A stretch of 64,000 nucleotides of DNA from Symsagittifera roscoffensis. Taxonomy: Eukaryota > Xenacoelomorpha > Acoela > Convolutidae. The stretch lies in NCBI RefSeq assembly GCF_963678635.1, contig NC_087063.1, positions 80,959,574 to 81,023,573 of the forward strand, given 5' to 3'. This document shows, in pieces, positions 1-9,521 of this stretch; within the stretch, counting starts at the first letter, position 1; every line of letters starts with the position of its first letter. Below the pieces are notes generated by a model that saw nothing but the letters and a program-made list of their open reading frames with translations, did not search any database and had not been told where the DNA came from. The position numbers and the translations under genes are program-made.

Positions 1-489
1 CTCAGAGAGCATCTTGAAGCCATGTATGCAAGGTTGGATCTCCAAATGTTACAACTGCAACAGTTTTTACACAGACACGCAACGTCAAGGCCTAGTGATA
101 TTAAATCTTTAGAAGCAGAGCTTGAAAAGTGTATGGAATTAAGAAAACAGAATATCGAAAAGTTCGTAATGAATTGTCGCCGTGAGCTTGAACAATACTG
201 GAACGCGCTTTATATAAGTGAGGACAGAAAACAGACCATGTTCAAGCCTTATTTCTCAACTACGTACTCTGAGACGTTGTTAGAATTGCACGAAGCTGAG
301 CTTGAGAAAACGAAAGATTATTACGAGAAGGCGAAGCCTATTTTGGAATTGTTTGCGCAACATTGTGAAGTTTGGGATGAGTTTGTGGATATGGAGAGAA
401 AGGCTAATGATCCGGCGAGATTGTTGGCCAGAGGAAGAGGAAAAGGACTGCTGCAGGAGCAGCGCCAGAGAAGAGAGATCGAACGGAAA
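1..489 (+). CDS. PRC1: PRC1 exon (first visible), spectrin-like domain
   Basis: Open in frame 1 from the first base, so the exon or its predecessor begins upstream. It ends at a GTAAGC donor (490-495), phase 0; reading on meets a stop at 502-504, which supports the donor. It encodes the coiled and spectrin-like microtubule-binding part. Confidence 0.88.
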
Positions 490-3400
490 GTAAGCGAACT
501 ATGATTCAATTGAGACAAAGTGAAATGTATGGTTCTTTTTAATTTGTGTTTTGATTTTTTTTAAATTAATGTTTATTTTGCTTTGCTGTAAGTTTGTGTA
601 TTACTAAACTTAGTGATGGGAAAAATTGTTACCATTTTTGTTCTGTATTTGCGATTTCATGTACTCTTCTTTGTCAACTGAAAAGCAAGACAGCGTTTTT
701 GAAGGCGTTTGCCAGTAATTATTTTTGCCTCAATTGAGAGTACAATAGAGAGCCATTTTAAGTACAATGTAAAAGACATCGGTTGGTTGAGAAGTTTCGT
801 GCATTTGATCCTTAAGACATGAGAATAAGATCCCATTTATACTATGCTGTTTGCCCTTGTCTAGATTCCGAAACTGGAAGAGAAGATTAAATCTGGCGTG
901 GATCAATGGGAGTTGGAGTATGGCGAGCCGTTCTTGGTGTATGACTGTCCCATAATAGACTGGATAGTGATGAAGAAAGAAGAGTTGACTGCGGAAAAAG
1001 AGGCTCTGAAGAGAGCGAAGCACGAGGAGAAAGAGCGAGAGAAGGAGCAGGAAATGAGGTGAGGAGGCTTTTTTCTGTTCTCATTTTTTGGACTAAAGTT
1101 TAGTATCTAGAAAGTGATCTTGAAAGTTGCAATGTTGAATCATGTAGTTCAGGTTATAAGTTAGAGTCTAAAGATCACAGTTTTGAAGCACGGAGCTCAG
1201 TTTTTATTGATATCAAGCGCTAGCTATGTTATCTAAACTCGGCTTTCAGTATATTTCTGTTTAGTAGTGTTGACCAGGCGCGGCTCTAAGATTTTTCATG
1301 TGGGGGCGCTTCATTACTCGGTAAAAAGTAACAATTTTTAGATCAATTCAATTGAACTCAATGCGTCTATTTCTCACACCAAAACGCTTTATGATATCAT
1401 CATGACGAGAAATGTCTTAATTCCGTTCATATTCTCACTCAAAAAGCGCAGTAACATTAATCGATGAAGTGAACAATGCACATGCACGCAACAGTTTATT
1501 TACACTGTCTGCCTTTTCTGTTAGTCAAACTTAGATATTCGCCACTTGCTATGATTCTCTGTGAACCAAGCATTAAAACCGTAGTCATCACTCCGAAATG
1601 GGGGCGCTCCTGGTGTTCACTATAAACAGTTTTTTGTCTTTTCTCGTTAGGTTCGGGACTGGAGCGACCAAACGAGGAGCGGGAGCGATGGGCGGAGCAC
1701 TCCAGGGGGGTCCGAAGACTCCAAAGAAAACCAAATTTGGTACCACAATGAATGCCACCCATGCTAACAACCACACAAAATTCACTAGCTCAAGCAGCAG
1801 CAACAAGAGCAAAAACGTGCTACTGAGCGCCAAAAAGGCGCCGCCCGTAATGCAATCGCAACAAAACTTCCCTCGACCTGTGAATTCGGGAGTAATAGGA
1901 CAGAAAGCACCTCTGGGAAAGTTGACAAGGCAACCCAATTTCGGAGTGCAAAGCGGTCCTCTGAGAGGTATCGGGGCAATCGCAGGCGTAGTTGCTGGGG
2001 GAAGCAAGATTGCAACGATTGGATTGAACCCGAATCAGAAGGCAAAAAGAAGGTCTCTGGCACAGCTGCAGAAAAAGAAGACAGAGCCTGCTGGGCCTTC
2101 AAAGTGTAAGTTAGCTCCTACTAGGACATGTCATGTTAGTGTTATCAGAATTTTCGAGAATGGTTTTTATGTACCGCGACAACTCACAAGTTTTAAGGAA
2201 AGCGACAACTTGCATGGCTTAAAAATTAATTTTGACTTCAGAATTTTGTCTTAAGTTCGTACTATGAACTTTCTTTTTTTCTAACCTAAGTCGCAAATAT
2301 TGTTGCGACAAAATGTTCATTTTGATCCAGCTATTACTTACAGCCAATGCTAAGGATATTAATGCCGACTATTATATTAGAAATAGCACTTTAGCTTCAA
2401 GGTATCATGGATCTGTAGCGTAGAGGTAGGGAAGGAGACTAGCAACAAAATATAGGTTCGAAACTGGACACGGTCGGATGTTTTTAATGAACTTTTTCGT
2501 ATACTAATTAAAATGCGTCCGCTCTATAAATTGGGGCATGTTAGTTGGTACGTTTCTTTTTTTTTCAAATTGACTGGTACTGCTAATGCGTCATAATTGG
2601 CTTGCGTCACTTAGCAACTATGTAGACTCATAATTGGATAGCGTCACTTAAGAAATTTTGTAGACTCGAATTTTATTCATTCAGTTTTTCCCAGTAGCAT
2701 TATCGGTCATATTTGTGCTTGTGTATGCGAAGTGCAACTTCGCCTCTGTGTTACACTTGGGAAGCAATGTGTTATAGTACGATCTTTCTTTTTTTTCCAA
2801 CCTTAGTCGCAAATTTTGTTGCGACTTAAAGCAACAATATTTGCTGCATGGAATTGGCAATACAAAATGATTGGCAATATGTTGCACCTTTACAGCTTAT
2901 TGATAACATGCGCTTTGACATTCGAATAGTTATAAGTTTAGACAGTTGATCCATTTTTAATTCATCATGTGAACCGAAGAAAGCTATTTGTTTCAACCAA
3001 CATAACAATACTTAAATCTCGATTTCAGAAATTTTCTAACTCAATATATCTCGCAATTTTTTGAAATGCATAATTTATACATAATGTGGCTATATGATGT
3101 GCGATTTATAACATGCAAAATTGTATCTTTTTGTATTGGTGCTACTTTTGCTGCATCGAATTAGCAATTTATTAGCATATGTAGCTGCGTTACTGGTGGC
3201 CAGTTTTTGGGGATTTTAAGCATCCGTGGCTGAATGGTTAGTGCGTGATACTCAAATTTGCTAGATCGCAGATTTTTGCTGGAGTTTTTGCTAAACCTCG
3301 ATTTTTTGCAAATTCGAGGCTTATTTCTACTTTTTCTTATGTCACTTGATAGAGCTGCTTTTTGGTCGTTTTCTCGCAAGTGTTTACGAAGCGCAGCTTC

Positions 3401-4274
3401 GCCTCTGTGTTTTTTGCATGTTGTCTTTTGTTGCGAGTTGACGCATTACGGGTTTTTTCTTCCAAAAATTGGTGATGCCGATAAAAACTAGTTCAAATGA
3501 GAGGAACTTTTTTGAGCCTTGTTTTGTAACGTTTTCAGCGATTCAAGTGTCACTGGACTACTTGGATACCTAAGCTATGGTTGAAATATTATTTGTCACC
3601 CGCAATGTATGAAACTTAGATATTGCTGACAATTAATTAGAATATCAAAGACGGAAAGACTTGATTTCTTATTTCGTTCCAATTACTTCCATTTGCTAAA
3701 AGGAAGGCAATTTTTTCTTTCCAACAACAAAAGCGGTAATGGCGCGAAAAAATGTGAATGATATTTCTTAAAGTGAATGATTTCTGGGCGGAAAGCAAAA
3801 ATTTATTTATTGATCCAATTTCTCTAATTGATTTATTTTAATGAAAAAAATGGCAATCATAGAAGATTCTTGAGTTTTAAAAGGATTGAAGTTGCTAAAT
3901 TGTTTATTCAAAATTCTAAAAAAATTTGAAAAAGTCTGTTGCCTATGTCTTATGAGATGCTTTGTTTAGTGGCACAAAAAGAACCGGCAACCCCTCTTAA
4001 GCCAGGCAACTCCGCTGGACAAAACACTGAGAACAATGCACCCATGGTCAAAAGACGATCGAGACGGATCCAAGATATGAATGAATCCCGAGTAGGATTC
4101 ACAAACGCACTAGGAAATCTAACTCATTTGTCAAATTTGGGACCCAATCATGCCGACCCAGTCGAGATCAGTATGCTACACGAGACCTACAGTACTTTCA
4201 GTAATAAAATCCAGGCCAACACCGACTTGGCTTCAAGTATGCTGGTTACAGACCACGTTAGATCGTCGCCTTAA
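1..4274 (+). CDS. PRC1: PRC1/Ase1-type spindle-midzone microtubule bundler, 5'-truncated, 4 exons
   Basis: Exons 1-489, 865-1058, 1651-2105 and 3970-4274 join with matching phases (0, 2, 1) to give 480 residues and a stop; the N-terminus lies before the window. PRC1/Ase1/MAP65 proteins are antiparallel microtubule bundlers that recruit kinesins to the anaphase midzone for cytokinesis. Recognition rests on the spectrin-like core: RRELEQYWNALY, YSETLLELHEAELEKTKDYY and DMERKANDPARLLARG follow the family's 'VELxxYWD', 'YTESLLQLHDAEI' and 'ERKASDPNR' blocks, then IPKLEEKIKSGVDQWE and a charged helix ending EKEQEMR. The basic Ser/Gly/Lys-rich tail with TPKK and TPLKP matches the unstructured C-terminus that carries Cdk and Plk1 sites. 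Nothing indicates a pseudogene. Exact length and 5' exons are unknown. Confidence 0.9.
865..1058 (+). CDS. PRC1: PRC1 second visible exon
   Basis: Follows a TTGTCTAG acceptor and ends before a GTGAGG donor, phase 2. It encodes the end of the spectrin-like domain (PKLEEKI, DQWELE) and a run of Lys/Glu-rich helix. The homologous human segment is equally contiguous. Confidence 0.88.
1273..1614. repeat. hAT-like or MITE insertion in PRC1 intron 2
   Basis: Starts near CCAGGCGCGGCTCTAAG with GTGGGGGCGC shortly after, and ends GGGGGCGCTCCTGG, giving short imperfect inverted ends. It fills most of the intron and ends about 35 bp before exon 3. The start resembles the CAGGGGCGGATCTAG start at 29.87 kb. 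Family assignment is tentative. Confidence 0.35.
1651..2105 (+). CDS. PRC1: PRC1 third visible exon, basic low-complexity tail
   Basis: Acceptor CTCGTTAG and donor GTAAGT (2106). Its first base completes the Arg codon split by the previous intron. The peptide is Gly/Ser/Lys-rich with TPKKTKFGTT, like the Ser/Thr-Pro-Lys tail of PRC1. Confidence 0.85.
2271..2825. repeat. Segment flanked by two 40-bp direct repeats carrying an inverted GTCGCAA/TTGCGAC motif
   Basis: A near-identical 40-base block occurs at 2271-2309 and 2785-2825. Each ends in GTCGCAA, 6 bases, TTGCGAC. The 475 bp between them contains a tRNA-like module (about 2408) and a hairpin motif at 2727. It may be a short non-autonomous element with duplicated ends, or a local duplication. 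Confidence 0.4.
2408..2472 (+). repeat. tRNA-like module (probable tRNA-derived SINE head)
   Basis: An A-box TAGCGTAGAGG (2416) and a B-box GGTTCGAAACT (2455) are spaced as in a tRNA gene, but the acceptor ends do not pair, so it is not a functional tRNA. Confidence 0.45.
3220..3286 (+). repeat. tRNA-like module, degenerate
   Basis: TGGCTGAATGGTTAGTGCG resembles a tRNA D-arm/A-box of the Ser/Leu type; the B-box is poor (TAGATCGCAGA). A hairpin sequence CGAAGCGCAGCTTCG about 100 bases later is shared with the 2.4-kb copy, which suggests one SINE family. Confidence 0.35.
3970..4274 (+). CDS. PRC1: PRC1 terminal exon
   Basis: Acceptor TTTGTTTAG ends at 3969. Two bases complete the codon begun at 2105, then 100 codons and TAA. 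It contains TPLKP, KRRSRRIQD and a final YSTFSNKIQA resembling the conserved end of PRC1 tails. The preceding intron is 1,864 bp and full of repeats. Confidence 0.78.
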
Positions 4275-4659
4275 AAAGAACATTCATAATAGAATTAAAC
4301 AGAAAATCAAGCGACAGAAAGCTGAGAAAAATTCACTTTGAGAATCAAGAAAAAGAAAGAAAAGACTATAACTGTTGCGCGTATTGATTATAGCTCGTGT
4401 TCCAGCTTTCAATAATTATTCGCAAATCTTTCGATCTCAGTTTTTAGAGCAAGGCTTCAAAGTCATGATTTTTCATCGGTAGGTTGGGCACGTAGTCATA
4501 AAGAGGTTTGTCGAGAAAAATTTTTTTTTTCATTCTGTAAATTTTGAGATTTTTGTGCGACGTTGATAATACGGTCGTATCATTTTTTCCTCAAAAAAAA
4601 ATTAAATTAAACGTGACCATCCTGCTCTTGTAACAGATGTTACTTAATTTTGTACTTGA

Positions 4660-4665
4660 AATAAA
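4660..4665 (+). promoter_or_regulatory. Poly(A) signal AATAAA for the PRC1 gene
   Basis: Canonical hexamer about 390 bp after the PRC1 stop, the first on this strand after the stop. The 3' end is inferred. Confidence 0.5.
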
Positions 4666-5763
4666 ATGGTGATATATTCGGCCTGGTGAAAATTATGTTA
4701 ATTTGTTTTTTTGAAAAAGCATTGCTAATTTGTTGTTTGTAGCTATGAGGTTGTACTTAAGAGTGTGCTTATTCAATGAGTTATGTTTGCTAATAAATCG
4801 TTTTGTTGAGTTTGAATATTTTCCCGAACAAAACTCGGGCGTGATTTTATTTAGATTTTAATATAATTTTTTCATTGTTCCATCGTTTTGAGAGAAAACC
4901 GAACAAGTGTAATGACCAAAACGGGGTGCGCTCATTCAACTGAAGTTTCAGTAAATCAACAAAGCAGGGTTATGATTTATTCTATTAGAAGTTGAGGTGG
5001 AATTCAATGGAAGGAATTGAGGTTAAATAATCTGTCCATTTTTTTTCTTTCATCGCAGTTGGGTTTGTTGCGAAATGATTTCAAAAGTTAAGCTTTCATG
5101 AATTTCGAAAATTTATCAATGCCCGACCAGTTTTAAAAAAATACAAAATTATTTTTTCAAATTATTGTCATTTCTTCGGCGTGAAGTGATAAAGGAATCA
5201 GAGCGAAAAAGTAGAGATTAGGCATTTTCGTCAGTCATTGAAAAATATGCAAGTTGGAAAACAGTTTTTCAAGAAAAATAACAAGAAAAACAAAAAAGTC
5301 AAAAAAAAACTTTTTTAATTTTTAAGAAATTTTTCCAAAAATTTTTTAAGTTTTTGATTCCTAAGATGAAGCTAAAAACTCAGAAAACTAACTTCAGCTG
5401 CATAAACCTAAATTTTTTAGGCTCAATTTTAGCATAAATAAGCTAATGTCGAAATTAGACGAAAAATCAAAAATTTCAAACCGGTATTTCTCGACACTGG
5501 GAAATTTTTTCTTTTTATTTTGAATTTTTTAAAAACTTTTTAATGCCGTTCGAACCACGATTGAAAGGGTTTCAATATGATCTATGACTCAACTCAGTCT
5601 GATGAATGTTTGGGTAGCTGATTTTGCGTAGAAAACAAAGAAAAAAACTGAAACACTCCCCGAATACAGCATTTCTCCCCGTTTTCAATCTTGTCGCGGT
5701 CTCCGAAAAATGGTTTTTTTTTACATAGCAGGTTGTGCGTTATTCTTGAAAGTAGCGTGTAGT

Positions 5764-5832
5764 TTTGGCGCTTCGGCAGTGATGGTGCCCAGCAATCTAA
5801 TGATGGCTGGTTCAAATCGCACTTGTGCTGTA
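5764..5832 (+). repeat. tRNA-like module (probable SINE head)
   Basis: TTCGGCAGTGATGGTGCC forms a possible D-arm (GGC/GCC), followed at A/B-box spacing by GGTTCAAATCGC, a good B-box. No complete cloverleaf. Confidence 0.4.
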
Positions 5833-5869
5833 ACTTGTCCCAACTGCATTGAAATTTTCTTGAAATTTT

Positions 5870-6640
5870 TTAGGGGAGATGGGAATAATAATTTTTGCTA
5901 TAAATGAAACTACAACGTGTACTTAGCATATTGTTGTTCCAACCATGTCCCTACGCGACTGGAACGAGTTTAGGCCTTAAGCAGTTTTTAGTTCTCTGAC
6001 TTTTTATGGCTTCCAAACTTTGGATTTATTTTTACGTCTTGCCTTCGAAAATACAAAATAAAATAATCGATTTGCTTTGTTGGGTGTTGTCATTGTCATG
6101 TTGCATTGTCAATTACTTTTCTTGCCTAATCGAAAAACACAGTAACATTTTATTTTAAAATTTCAATGCTTTTAAACAAGGATGTTAAAAAACAGTTTTT
6201 GCACTTAAATAATAAAAATTTAACCATGAAGTTCTTAGGGCGGGTGGGAACAATAGCTTTTGTTTCATTATATTCTAAGAATGAAATTTAAAATTTGATT
6301 TCAATGTTTCCCTCATCCATGTTCAACAATGGAAAAATTGCTAATGCGCGATAAATTATCACCTTTGTATGTAACCAGCGTTTTGTTTCCGCCAGCCAGT
6401 TCATTAATCGACTTGAACCAATTTTGGCACTGAGCCTTTTTAGGTTTTCGTTGTCTTTATTGCTTTCAAACTTTCGGCTTTGGCTTAAACGTCAAAATTT
6501 TAGGAACCGCTAAAATTTTGGGTGTTATCATGCTAATTTTTAAACAAAATTCAGTGACTTGATTTATACAGAATTTCAATGCACTCGAGCTAGGTTGTCA
6601 AATAACGTTTTTTTGAATGTATCTGCATCGTTTTTGAACG
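5870..6640 (+). repeat. Diverged tandem duplication, about 370-400 bp unit
   Basis: Matching blocks recur in order: GGGGAGATGGGAATAAT/GGGCGGGTGGGAACAAT, GACTTTTTATGGCTTCCAA/TCTTTATTGCTTTCAA, TTGGGTGTTGTCAT/TTGGGTGTTATCAT. No coding content. Confidence 0.4.
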
Positions 6641-6864
6641 TAACTCAACAAACTTGGTCATCACGATTTTCATCTTAAAATTATTTTTCCGCCAAATTAT
6701 GAAAAAATAAATTTTATTTTATTTGTTTCCACTTTGAGCATATTTGTGAAATGTGCTGATATCTACTGAGGGTTTTTTTTGCTTCATTTGACCGATTTGC
6801 TGAAAGGTTTGGAAGCTTCAACCAAAATATTATATTTAAAAATAATCATAACATAAACTAAACA

Positions 6865-7210
6865 AGGGCGGATTGAGGGAGGTAGCGGACGCCCCCCCCC
6901 CCCCCCCCCCCTCCTCAGGGATTCGACCTCCTGCCGACTCAAATGGTCCCCCTTTGTACTACTTTGAGATATACATTTTTGGCTGACGGACCCTAAAAAT
7001 TTCTAAAGGAGCCTTCGCTGCTACTGTTACCAATTTTGAGGGGGTAGCGCAAGACGAAAAACGCAATTTTTCTGGTCAAAATTTTCCAAAAAGTGTCTAA
7101 AAACGCCTTTTTTGGCCTGTTTTTTTTTAGCGGCGCAGAAAATATGGCCAAAACAAGGTTTTTTAGTGCATTTGGAGAGCTCGGAAAGTTAATTTTGACG
7201 ACAAAAAAAA
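6865..7210. repeat. GGGCGGAT-type dispersed repeat with a 20-bp C tract
   Basis: Begins near GGGCGGATTGAGGGAGG, then an uninterrupted run of about 20 C (6893-6912). The interior GGTCAAAATTTTCCAAAAAG recurs in recognisable form at about 20.1 kb and, in reverse, at about 29.95 and 54.16 kb. Probably a non-autonomous DNA transposon. Confidence 0.4.
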
Positions 7211-8299
7211 GGTCGACCTATTTTTTATATCAGGAATGTTTGCTACAACACTAGAAGTACTCATCTTTAAGGCTAGTATAATCAGCAGTCTTTAGTTTAC
7301 CTCTCATCACAAAGCTACTGGAATGAACTATGACGTAGGCTGTGTTTTCGTTGCTAATTTTTTCTCAACGAACGCTCGTTGTGGCACAAATGTGGTTAGT
7401 TATTAACACACTATTTGACTTGCTATTATTTGTCTGTGCTTAAGAAAAATTGGAGTAAATTTAGACCGTTCAAACTAATTAGCAAAAAGCGGATGATGGG
7501 CGAAGTATCATCGTCAACAAATTTAGAGACTCAGTTCTCTCCAATCTAGGGTGTCTTCGCTTGCGAGACCATAAATTGTTCTAGAACTTCAAAGAGCTTT
7601 AAGGGCATCTATTTTTACTTGGAGATTCGAAAGTTGCGATTTTTTCAAAGAAAACTGGTCAATATTTTTTCTGTTTACTTGCGTTCATAGATTCTTTTTC
7701 AACTGTTAAAAGGTGTCTAGATGGCGGTGTTTAAATGAACGGGATCGATTCATGATATATAGGTTCATTTACTTCCTTTTGCGTCGTCTTAAATGAAAAA
7801 AAAAGAATATTATGTTTCTTTTGAATTTAAGAATGGGGCGTAAAAATTATTGCTCAAAAATTTATATGACATCGTTTTTTTTCGGCTCAACTGGTGTCTA
7901 CCCAAGTCTCGTTGACTTAATTTTCACTTGGCAAATTTATTCGAATGGCAAGGATGGTGTTTTTTTGCATGTTTTCTTCAAAATGAAGATCCGTATAAAT
8001 AACTCTGTTACTAGATATCGTTTGGAACCAATTTATTATCATTTGCGACAAATCTATCATATCAAGTTTTAGTTTTTTTTTGAATTTGGAAAATTTTTTT
8101 TTGCTTAAGTCTCATTGTCTGTCTGCTAATTTACCATGCAATCTTTGTATTGTCTCGCGTGTGTTATTTTTGGTTAAGAAGAGAAATAATTCATTGTGTT
8201 TTCACTTAAAATAAATCTAAACAACTTCAAAAAAGTTCAGGCTCGTGCATTGTAATACAATACGAAAAAGATAGAAGATATTTGAATTATGGCTAAAAC

Positions 8300-8305
8300 T
8301 TTATT
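8300..8305 (-). promoter_or_regulatory. Poly(A) signal AATAAA for the CAT gene
   Basis: TTTATT on the + strand reads AATAAA on the gene strand, 45 bases after the stop codon. Confidence 0.65.
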
Positions 8306-8349
8306 TAAAATCTGATTTTTACACCGTCATTGATAGCATTAGTTTTGAA

Positions 8350-9521
8350 TTAATTAACTTTTTCTTCTTTCTTTGTTGTCGGATCTGAAGGCTGCGTATC
8401 TTCCAAAACACTGTGGAAATTTCCATAAGTAGCGTAAACCACCAATCCAACTATAACCCAGCCAAAAATTAGGACCCAAGTTATAAGCTTTAAATGAGTA
8501 ATCAGGTAAAAGTTCACAAAAATTGAAGCTGCGGGCATGAACGGGTTAAATGGTACTTTGTATGCAGGTTCCGAAGGGTTTTCTTGTGATACAACCGAAA
8601 AATAAATGATTGAACCTGCCATTAAAAGTGAAAATACGCATATCAGAATTACGTAAGTCGTGAAAGCGTAATCTCGATTCGAATTGTGCTTTGCAAGTGC
8701 CAGAAACAGATTGGTCAAAATGGCGAAAACCAGGAAAAGCGAGAGTGAAATGGTCTGGTTTCTTTCCCACTTGCAACTCTTAACCAGGCGCGCATTTTCT
8801 GATTGCTCCTGAGTGTCAAATGGTAACCCTGTAATAAGGTCTAACGGGTGGTATCTGATCATAATGGTCGCTAGAGCTACTACAAAATAAGCTAGTAGTG
8901 TCCCCATTGAAAGCAGTTCGGCTAAAATTTCCATAGGAAGAAAGAACGCAAAGATCATTGCTATTGAAGTCATAACAAGAGTTGCAATGATCGGAGTCTG
9001 AGTTTTTGAGTTGATCTTGGCAAGAAACTTGAAAAGGGTTCCGTCCACTGCAAGAGCGTAAGTGCATCGTGATACGGCAAAAACGGTGCCTAAAAGCGAC
9101 CCGGTCATAGCGGCAAGAGCTCCGAACGTAATAATATACTCGGCCCATTTCCAACCGTGATAAACGAACGCCGCCGACAAAGCCGAATCGTCAACAATTT
9201 CCGTATAAGGAACCATGAGCGTTAAAGCTGCAGAGGAAAGTATGTAGATAACGGAGACGACAAGCAACGAGAGGCCGATTGCTCGGGGGACCGTCTTGAA
9301 AGGGTTCAAAGCTTCCTCGCTTGCGGTTGCTACAACATCGAGGCCAACAAAAGCAAAGTAAGCTTGAGCCGCGCCTTCAAAAATGGACGAAGGGCCATAG
9401 GGAAGAAAATCGTGCCAGTTTGAGAAATCTGCCAGAATAGTTCCGCTTATGACGACAAATGACGCGATGATAACTGTAATTGTGCTCAGGATTGTGTTGA
9501 AAAGAGCTGAACTTTTTACTC
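8350..9521 (-). CDS. CAT exon 2 (terminal)
   Basis: Two bases complete the split Gly codon, then VKSSALFNTIL follows, matching the family's GVKESAMVNKI segment, so no exon appears to be missing. The last residues are hydrophilic and cytoplasmic (DPTTKKEEKVN). Confidence 0.92.

Larger units (their letters stand above)
4275..8299. other. Non-coding interval between PRC1 and the CAT gene
   Basis: AT-rich and repeat-bearing, with no open frame that looks like a gene. The longest open frame (7812-8072, 86 codons) has no recognisable motif. It holds a tRNA-like module (5764), a diverged tandem duplication (5870-6640) and a C-tract element (6865). Confidence 0.6.

Noticed and set aside
2408-2472. 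Functional tRNA gene
   Set aside because: A and B boxes are present, but acceptor and anticodon stems do not form.
8546-9154. Other-frame open frames within CAT exon 2
   Set aside because: Shadows of the transporter exon; the transporter frame is clearly the real one.
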